DNA of 34,744 bases from an uncultured Patescibacteria group bacterium (GTDB taxonomy: Bacteria > Patescibacteriota > Minisyncoccia > Phycocordibacterales > UBA12088): assembly GCA_947259245.1 (NCBI GenBank), contig CAMYLP010000008.1:1-34744 (forward strand), written 5' to 3'. Below are positions 29,313 through 34,744 of this stretch, piece after piece (position 1 is the first letter of the stretch; each line of letters starts with the position of its first letter). The position numbers were made by a program, and so were the translations under genes. The notes under the pieces were generated by a model. It worked only from the letters and a program-made list of their open reading frames with translations. It was not told the DNA's origin and ran no database searches.

Positions 29313-31022
29313 TTATATAACGTCCACCAGCCGAAGTCGCAGCTCCGGTGAGTACCGGAAGTAGCTTGCCTCAAGGTGCACCACAAAGGTGGCACGTGCA
29401 CCCTCCTCGAGCGTCTTGGTATATGAGTCCGGCTTGCTGAAGAAAGCAATGGCTTTTGTCGAATGGCCCTCATCATTAGTAAGTGAGACCTCGAGGTGTT
29501 CACCGCCCTTGCCGAATTGCTTCATACTCTCTACCTGTACATCTTGTATGAGAAACGTCGGTTTCTTGTTCCCCTCACCGAAAGGTGCGAGCTTGTTCAC
29601 CTCCCGATACGTGCTCCACGTCACCTCACCCAGCGTCAGCTCTGCATCCACGTATCGCTCTGTATCAGCACCCTCACCGGCCACTTTTTTGTGTGCCTCG
29701 ATGAGTGCTTCTTCGAGTGCGTGAACCTCTTCCTGTTCAAGCGAAAAGCCGCCCGACCCTGCGTGCCCGCCATACTCGATAAAGACATGTTTTGCATGTT
29801 GCATAACCTCGAAGACGTTCGTATTCCCCTCGGAGCGGCAGGAACCCTTAATCGTCGTGCCCTCCTCACGTCCCCACAAGAACACTGGTCGCTCGAACTC
29901 CTCCGCGAGACCGCCTGCGACAAGACCCAGGAGGGAGGGCTTCCATTCCGGGTTGCCAAGCACGATGACACTCTTTGGTTCGCCAAGCTTCGCAAGTCGT
30001 CGTTTGATCTCCCGTTTCATGGTGGCGACAACCGTCTTGCGTTCATTGTTTATTGAGTCGAGTTCATGTGCCAGTGTTCCTGCCTCAGCAAGGTCCACTG
30101 TCGTAAGAAGTCGATACGCCAGTGATGCATGTCCCATTCTGCTTGCTGCGTTCACTCGAGGAGCTATTGTGAAACCCACATCATCTTCCGTGAGCTGCCG
30201 TTGGTTGGCTCGTGCCTTCTTTAGCAATGCTTGTAAACCGGGTCGTTTACTCTTTCGAAGGACCAGGAGACCGAAGTATGCAAGCGCCCTGTTCTCACCC
30301 GTAAGTGGCACCATGTCAGCGATGGTACTCATGCCCGCCATATCGAGGAGCCACTTCTCCCAGCCCTCCTTCGGCGTATTGTCCATTGTCTCCGTACGCA
30401 TGTCGGTAAGAAGCGCCTGTACAAGCTTAAACGCAACGCCTGCCCCACACAGCATTGGCTCTGGGTATTCACAGTCCTTCTGCTTTGGGTTGAGTATGGC
30501 AAAAGCTTTTGGCAGTGTTTCATGGGGTAAGTGGTGATCGGTCACGATGACCTCAATGCCGAGCTTGTTTGCATAGGCGACCTGCTCAATGTCGCCGATA
30601 CCGCAGTCGATGGTGATGACGAGGTCAGCACCAGCATCCTTGAGCTCGTCGAGGCCCGTTTGGTTCAGGCCGAAGCCGTCCTTGTTGCGGTGCGGTGTGT
30701 GGTGCACCAGCTTGTCATATCCGACAGCACGGAAGAAGTCCGTGAGGAGTGCCGCGCCAGGTATGCCGTCCATGTCGTAGTCACTCCACACGGCGATGGT
30801 CTCGCCGCCCTCCATCGCAGTGCGGAGACGCGTGACCACCCGCTTCATGTCCTTCATGAGGAAGGGATCGTGTGTGTCCCGTTCCCAGTCGGGCGAGAGA
30901 AAGAGGTCCGCTTGTTCGTCGGTTTTAACATGACGCAAGAGCAACAGCCGGCGCAGCAAGGGTGCGTGCGATGCAAGTGTCGCATCGTCAACAGGAGGAA
31001 GTGGGTGAAGTGTGTACGACAT
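29313..31022 (-). CDS. recJ: Single-stranded-DNA-specific exonuclease RecJ
   Basis: The protein is 569 aa, the normal length. DHH phosphoesterase motifs: DYDMDGIPGA (81-90, usually DYDADG), ITIDCGIGD, VTDHH (161-164 region), and the DHHA1 signature EYGGHAGSGGF. An OB-like C-terminal domain begins around YVDAELTLGEVTW. It is a 5'-3' exonuclease acting in recombination and base-excision repair, and here it could process imported DNA. It starts eight bases after the S11 peptidase gene. Confidence 0.95.
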   Translation of the reverse strand: MSYTLHPLPPVDDATLASHAPLLRRLLLLRHVKTDEQADLFLSPDWERDTHDPFLMKDMKRVVTRLRTAMEGGETIAVWSDYDMDGIPGAALLTDFFRAVGYDKLVHHTPHRNKDGFGLNQTGLDELKDAGADLVITIDCGIGDIEQVAYANKLGIEVIVTDHHLPHETLPKAFAILNPKQKDCEYPEPMLCGAGVAFKLVQALLTDMRTETMDNTPKEGWEKWLLDMAGMSTIADMVPLTGENRALAYFGLLVLRKSKRPGLQALLKKARANQRQLTEDDVGFTIAPRVNAASRMGHASLAYRLLTTVDLAEAGTLAHELDSINNERKTVVATMKREIKRRLAKLGEPKSVIVLGNPEWKPSLLGLVAGGLAEEFERPVFLWGREEGTTIKGSCRSEGNTNVFEVMQHAKHVFIEYGGHAGSGGFSLEQEEVHALEEALIEAHKKVAGEGADTERYVDAELTLGEVTWSTYREVNKLAPFGEGNKKPTFLIQDVQVESMKQFGKGGEHLEVSLTNDEGHSTKAIAFFSKPDSYTKTLEEGARATFVVHLEASYFRYSPELRLRLVDVI

Positions 31023-31030
31023 GTTGTGCG

Positions 31031-32386
31031 CTATCGGCCAACATTATCGACAAGCCACTGGAGGAGTGTGCGTGTGTCCTGCTTCCAGTCCTTGGAGTTC
31101 AAAATGATGACCGCGACCGGACGCGTCTCTCCCGCAAGCGGCACATTGAAGACCGCGAGTGACGTCTGCCCTGCCTCGTCCGTGTAGCCGAGCTTACCTC
31201 CCCTGAAGTGCGGATCTTTTGCAAGCTTGTTCTGATTGGCTACGTTCCATGCACTGCCGTTGACGCTCGTGATGGTCATGTCGGCCTCACTCGTCATGGC
31301 GAGGATATACTCTTTATCCTTTGAGAGGTGCTGCGCGAGCGTTACGAGGTCGTTTGCGGATGAGAGGTTCGCCGGCGAGAGACCTGAGCTGTCACTAAAG
31401 CTACTTGCGCCCATGCCATGTGCGTGCACGTACGCATTCATGTGTGCGAGAAACACGTTCTTACCCACGTGCATGGCTATCCGCTCTGCAACTCCATTGT
31501 CACTTCTGAGCAGTAGCGGGTAGAAAAGGTCACCCAGCAGGTATCGCTCACCGTTTGGTGCACGCACCTCTTCACCGTGTCCGACGACTTCGCCAGCAAC
31601 CGCTGCAGTGACAAGCTTGGTGATACTTGCTATGGGGTATCGTGCATCACCGTTTTTTACGATGAACGTCTGACCACTGTATAGGTCTGTCAGTGCGTAC
31701 GCTGCGGCGGACGTAGCGGGCATCTCTTCTTCGCCAACAGTGAGCTCCCCTTCTCTGTCACCTTGCTCCTGCACGTCGGAACCCTCAACGTAGACCATGG
31801 TTCCCTGTTCGACAAAGTCTGCAACGAGAGCCGCGTCTTGCGTGGCGAGCTCAACAGATGTTCCTGCGAATGTTTCCTCAAGCTCTTCTCCTTGCGCTTG
31901 CGTGGGTATGCCGTGGAGTGCGAACCTGTCACCAAACGTAACGTACGAGGGGAATCGTACTTTTGTCACGGTTGAGACCAGCACCTCCTCGATCTCGTCT
32001 ACGGTGTACGCACCAGGTACAAGCGCGTCCGGGGACTCGCGTGGGGGTACACTCACAATCGGAATCACGTTCACTTCATGCTCACCATCAAAAAGAGAGA
32101 TGGTCATGTTTTCAGTGTCGATCCACACATACGTACTGTTCCCCAACGGCTGTAGTGTCGCAGCCGCGACGGGTGATGTTCCTTCGAGTTCTTGTATAGC
32201 GGCAATGCGTGCTTGTGGGTCTTCCTGTGACACGTTGGCAAGCGCGCTTGTTTCCGTCTGGGTGGTGATAGCGCTCAACTGTTCAAACCACATCCATACG
32301 TACCAGACACCCACGACCATCATCATCGTCATGACGATCTTAATGGCAAACGTAAATCCTCTCGTGTCTACAGTGACAGTCAGCAT
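31031..32386 (-). CDS. D-Ala-D-Ala carboxypeptidase (S11) fused to a degenerate YkuD-like domain
   Basis: The protein is 451 aa. An N-terminal anchor (residues ~13-35) precedes a region (84-201) with the outline of an L,D-transpeptidase: VWIDTENMTISLFDG, PGAYTVDEIEE, then FALHGI (H158-G159) and a final GTMVYVEG strand. Where YkuD enzymes have SHGCVR, this reads AGTSVEL (174-180), so the catalytic Cys is Ser177 and the Arg is Glu179. The C-terminal half is a penicillin-binding S11 peptidase: SITK (254-257), SDN (295-297) and GGKLGYT (K398, in place of the KTG box). It would trim peptidoglycan stem peptides outside the membrane. Confidence 0.82.
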   Translation of the reverse strand: MLTVTVDTRGFTFAIKIVMTMMMVVGVWYVWMWFEQLSAITTQTETSALANVSQEDPQARIAAIQELEGTSPVAAATLQPLGNSTYVWIDTENMTISLFDGEHEVNVIPIVSVPPRESPDALVPGAYTVDEIEEVLVSTVTKVRFPSYVTFGDRFALHGIPTQAQGEELEETFAGTSVELATQDAALVADFVEQGTMVYVEGSDVQEQGDREGELTVGEEEMPATSAAAYALTDLYSGQTFIVKNGDARYPIASITKLVTAAVAGEVVGHGEEVRAPNGERYLLGDLFYPLLLRSDNGVAERIAMHVGKNVFLAHMNAYVHAHGMGASSFSDSSGLSPANLSSANDLVTLAQHLSKDKEYILAMTSEADMTITSVNGSAWNVANQNKLAKDPHFRGGKLGYTDEAGQTSLAVFNVPLAGETRPVAVIILNSKDWKQDTRTLLQWLVDNVGR

Positions 32387-32430
32387 ACAGTGCTATAGTA
32401 GTGATATTCTATCATATAGTGGAAGGATCT

Positions 32431-32838
32431 ATGGAAGATACTATTTTCAGCAAGATCATACGGCGTGAAATCCCCGCCGAAATAATTTACGAGGATGATG
32501 ATGTGCTCGCCTTTCTCGATATTAGTCCAAACAACCCGGGTCACACGTTAGTAATACCAAAAGATCTGAGCACCAATATTTTCGACATATCGCAAGACTC
32601 CTGGCGCAAGGTCATGGACGTGGTTCGTATGCTCGCCCCAAAGGTACGAGAAGGTGCCGGGGCAGATGCTATCAACATTCAGATGAACAACGGTGAGATT
32701 GCCGGTCAGTTAGTCTATCATACACACGTACATATAATTCCACGAATTAAAGGCGACGGCTTCAAACACTGGGCGGGCACACCGTATGCACAAGGCGAAA
32801 TGCGAGCGGTTGCTGACGCCATACGCGCCACCTTATAA
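32431..32838 (+). CDS. HIT-family nucleotide hydrolase/transferase
   Basis: The protein is 135 aa from the ATG at 32431, with GGAAGGA a few bases upstream. An upstream in-frame start gives non-family residues. The histidine triad is HTHVHIIPR, with conserved FSKIIRREIPAEIIYEDD at the N-terminus and SPNNPGHTLVIPK mid-protein, the HINT/HIT layout. Members hydrolyse phosphoramidate or dinucleotide substrates such as AMP-lysine. Single gene, divergent from the S11 peptidase. Confidence 0.94.
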   Translation: MEDTIFSKIIRREIPAEIIYEDDDVLAFLDISPNNPGHTLVIPKDLSTNIFDISQDSWRKVMDVVRMLAPKVREGAGADAINIQMNNGEIAGQLVYHTHVHIIPRIKGDGFKHWAGTPYAQGEMRAVADAIRATL

Positions 32839-32842
32839 AAAA

Positions 32843-32861
32843 CCGGCCACTCTGTGGCCGG
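32843..32861. terminator. Terminator between convergent genes
   Basis: An 8-bp stem (CCGGCCAC / GTGGCCGG, loop TCT) is followed on the minus strand by TTTTTTAT, a strong terminator for the 174-aa orphan. On the plus strand the T-run is missing. Confidence 0.82.
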
Positions 32862-32894
32862 GGTGTAATTATCGCGTGTGTGCGTGGTCGTGCG

Positions 32895-33419
32895 TTACTG
32901 CACTGCGCTTGACTCCACGTTTCTCTTCGCCGTAAAGTACACTTCCCTCGAAAGGGGACAGCGGTCGCCGTGCGCGATCTTCTGTGCGCGGACTATCCCT
33001 TGTCTCGTAAGATACAGTGGCGTCTGATGCAGTATGTTCGCTCCGCGCACGCTTTCTGTACCCTCTCTCTTGCAGATGATGGCGGCCTTGGTGGTCTCCC
33101 GCGATGTGTCGAATATGCCCTTAGGAGCACAGAATACACGGCGTCCGATGTACGTTTTATAGTCGTCATCGGTGTTGATAACGGTGAGATCGCGATTGGT
33201 AAGCAATCCTGCTCGGTGGAGGATACTCAATATATTTTGCACCTTGAAGTTCTGGCTGGTCATATGCGGAACGAACGGTACGTTGGTCCATGAATCGCCG
33301 TACTTCTTCTTCGACGCACGTTCTATTTCCCCATACTCCTCTTCCATTGAAGAGATCTCCCAGTACATTGCTGAGAGTATGCAATGCCACAAGTACTCAC
33401 AGGTGAGTCTATGTCCCAT
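32895..33419 (-). CDS. Hypothetical protein (174 aa)
   Basis: GAGGAG lies five bases before the ATG at 33419. The N-terminal third is helical (CEYLWHCILSAMYWEISSMEEEYGEIERA). The centre has NFKVQNILSILHRAGLLTNRD, which could be part of a winged-helix fold, followed by strand-like segments. The C-terminus contains YLTRQGIVRAQKIAHGDR and is basic. No family is confirmed. It forms a single transcription unit with a strong terminator, like the other orphans in the window. Confidence 0.6.
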   Translation of the reverse strand: MGHRLTCEYLWHCILSAMYWEISSMEEEYGEIERASKKKYGDSWTNVPFVPHMTSQNFKVQNILSILHRAGLLTNRDLTVINTDDDYKTYIGRRVFCAPKGIFDTSRETTKAAIICKREGTESVRGANILHQTPLYLTRQGIVRAQKIAHGDRCPLSREVYFTAKRNVESSAVQ

Positions 33420-33551
33420 GCTGTCTCCTCACGGCTTGAGCCGCATCTAGTACATGATTACACCGTACGCTTCCATTGAAGAGAGTTCCACATACTGTGT
33501 CCGATGTCAACCGGAACATATACGCTGTGCTGTGCTGTGTGTGCGCTGCTC

Positions 33552-34181
33552 TCAAGCTCGCACACTGTGCGGAACCTCGTGCAGGCTCCGTCGCATGGAG
33601 CCATACGTAATGATAAGTGCAGCAAGTATCGCACCAACCCCGTTTGCAACAAGGTCTATCGCTGTGTTGAAGTATCCGCCTACACCATTGTCCGGTACCA
33701 GCAGCACCGCTACAAACTCGATTATTTCGTTCACGGCACCAAGGCCCATACTCGCTGCAGCAGCGATGAAGGCAATAATTCCCACCCGGAACCCCGGTTT
33801 GAGCTGCGGTAGCAGGAGCCAGTAGGCGACGAACGTCGTGGTGAAGAAGCCATAGAAGTGCACGATCTGATCATACCGCAGTACATAGCTGTCCCCTTCA
33901 CCGACAATGTGAAAGAAACGGTACGCGTAGAGCACGCTGTCGCCAACAAGTAATGCACCACCCGCCATGTGGAGTGCTGCCCACCCTGACAATAGAGTAA
34001 GGAGCCATACGGGAAAATGTGTCTTGTGTATCGTTGCCATGAGAACTATGAGCAACGCGATGACCTGCGCTACATAGGCAAAAAACTCCCAGTTGCCTTC
34101 TATGAGAAACTTGATGGCAAGCGGCCCGAGGTAGAGGGCGTTTACAATAATGAGTATGTAGTGTGCTCGTCTGAAATGCAT
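33552..34181 (-). CDS. YjdF-like (DUF2238) integral membrane protein
   Basis: The protein is 209 aa with six hydrophobic helices. Signature segments of the family are present: RYDQIVHFYGFF in the middle, and MGLGAVNEIIEFVAV followed by GVGGYFNTAIDLVANGVGAI near the C-terminus. Function is not established. A -10 box seven bases before the ATG points to a leaderless message, and there is no SD. The 132 bases between this gene and the 174-aa gene show no further feature. Confidence 0.85.
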   Translation of the reverse strand: MHFRRAHYILIIVNALYLGPLAIKFLIEGNWEFFAYVAQVIALLIVLMATIHKTHFPVWLLTLLSGWAALHMAGGALLVGDSVLYAYRFFHIVGEGDSYVLRYDQIVHFYGFFTTTFVAYWLLLPQLKPGFRVGIIAFIAAAASMGLGAVNEIIEFVAVLLVPDNGVGGYFNTAIDLVANGVGAILAALIITYGSMRRSLHEVPHSVRA

Positions 34182-34188
34182 ATGAAAA

Positions 34189-34194
34189 ACTATA
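34189..34194 (-). promoter_or_regulatory. Extended -10 of the YjdF-like gene, leaderless
   Basis: TGCTATAGT (TGn extended -10) on the minus strand is separated by seven bases from the ATG at 34181. Confidence 0.55.
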
Positions 34195-34225
34195 GCATGA
34201 GTCAGCGGTCACAAACGACGAAGTA

Positions 34226-34247
34226 ATGCCCGCCGGATGGCGGGCAT
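34226..34247 (-). terminator. Hairpin after the 118-aa orphan
   Basis: A 9-bp stem (ATGCCCGCC / GGCGGGCAT, loop of four) lies six bases past the stop. TACTT follows on the minus strand. Probable terminator, weak T-run. Confidence 0.6.
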
Positions 34248-34253
34248 AGCGTA

Positions 34254-34610
34254 CTACATGGTTGGACGGGCGCGTACCGTGACCTTAGCCCGCATTGGAA
34301 ACGCGACGATATTATTGTCTCGACGTACCTGACGCAAACAAAGCCGTGACGCTCGAAAACCTTCCCGAAATGACCTGCGCATGTGACGCCGATGTGTCAG
34401 CTGACCGCCACGCAGACCGTGCCGCCAACCTGCAGCGAAGAGACGTGCCTCGACCCTCGGCGGTATTTGCATCGTATAGATACGTGATTGTTCAAACTGG
34501 TCGTTGCTGTTACCTTTTGCTGTAGCTGACTTCAGCGTGCCAGCTTCCGCCCACACCGCGCCATCTCTGACAGGATCATCTGGAACAAACACTTGAAGGG
34601 GCCCCGACAT
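34254..34610 (-). CDS. Hypothetical basic protein (118 aa)
   Basis: AGGAGG lies six bases before the ATG at 34610. The N-terminal 45 residues are mixed and acidic (FVPDDPVRDGAVWAEAG). The C-terminal part is strongly Arg-rich (HRRHMRRSFREGFRASR) and ends in KVTVRARPTM. Nucleic-acid binding is possible but unproven. It has its own promoter and terminator hairpin. Confidence 0.55.
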   Translation of the reverse strand: MSGPLQVFVPDDPVRDGAVWAEAGTLKSATAKGNSNDQFEQSRIYTMQIPPRVEARLFAAGWRHGLRGGQLTHRRHMRRSFREGFRASRLCLRQVRRDNNIVAFPMRAKVTVRARPTM

Positions 34611-34643
34611 GTCACACCTCCTCTTACTGTGTGCCTGTTTTTA

Positions 34644-34671
34644 GTCTTACGAAATGCTCGCTCTATGTCAA
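34644..34671 (-). promoter_or_regulatory. Promoter of the 118-aa orphan
   Basis: On the minus strand: TTGACA (34666-34671), 16 bases, TAAGAC (34644-34649). The -10 is weak. The leader is about 25-30 bases and ends in the SD. Confidence 0.5.
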
Positions 34672-34692
34672 CGAGTGTGGGTGCACAAGGTT

Positions 34693-34744
34693 TTACTTAT
34701 GCTTTGAGGCGATGAGTGCATCGACACCGGGAAGCTGTCCGTCG
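34693..34744 (-). CDS. C-terminal end of a gene, probably phosphoglycerate kinase
   Basis: The last 16 codons of a minus-strand gene read DGQLPGVDALIASKHK before TAA. Phosphoglycerate kinases end with a similar stretch (EGKxLPGxxAL), so pgk is the best guess, but the fragment is short and the identification is tentative. Confidence 0.45.
   Translation of the reverse strand, partial: DGQLPGVDALIASKHK

Overview
The window looks like a piece of a small, host-dependent bacterium of the Patescibacteria (candidate phyla radiation), most likely from the Parcubacteria/Kaiserbacteria side. This is an inference from content: short intergenic spaces, a trigger factor without its PPIase domain, a compact type IV pilus locus with several minor pilins, half-size or split versions of familiar proteins (MFS, ComEC), a Fe/Mn superoxide dismutase next to a malic enzyme, and many orphan genes. 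No tRNA, rRNA, CRISPR array, transposase or integrase was found.

Layout. 1-1.2 kb: a small redox group on the minus strand (start of a flavoprotein, a half-length MFS protein, a three-cysteine ferredoxin, a NifU-type scaffold). 1.3-4.9 kb: an HD-type phosphohydrolase, then two orphan transcription units, one ending in a HhH-GPD-like Fe-S protein. 5.1-10.1 kb: a disrupted str operon. rpsL and rpsG are adjacent, but fusA lies about 2 kb further on. The gap holds three small orphan genes, one of them a stand-alone RNA polymerase alpha-CTD-like protein, and a 21-codon remnant of a second fusA with its own promoter. The main fusA is itself broken by a deletion and frameshift in domain II. 10.1-14.8 kb: tig, a membrane-anchored protein, an exported coiled-coil protein, ppa and nusA. 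15-21 kb: a 33-codon gene with its own promoter and terminator, then a pilB-pilC-pilin-minor pilin operon. 21-25.3 kb: PH-domain and SPFH membrane proteins, a ComEC-type metallo-beta-lactamase protein, and a secreted protein built from 28 hexapeptides. 25.3-34.7 kb: malic enzyme and divergent SOD, then an S11 peptidase-recJ-rnhA-comEC operon, a HIT protein, more orphans, a YjdF-type membrane protein and probably the end of pgk.

How the parts fit. The type IV pilus, the two separately encoded ComEC halves, RecJ and RNase HI would together make a DNA-uptake and nucleotide-salvage module, as expected for an organism that scavenges nucleic acid. SOD, ferredoxin, NifU and malic enzyme supply limited redox and carbon metabolism.

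Two initiation styles coexist. Several conserved genes have a -10 box 6-7 bases before the start codon (apparently leaderless). rpsL and fusA, and less clearly nusA, begin with a promoter-proximal hairpin. Most orphan genes instead have a strong purine-rich Shine-Dalgarno sequence and, in several cases, a TTGACA-like promoter and their own terminator. The most unusual items are the broken fusA with its diverged remnant, the hexapeptide-repeat protein, the stand-alone alpha-CTD protein, and an S11 peptidase fused to a YkuD-like domain that has lost its catalytic cysteine.
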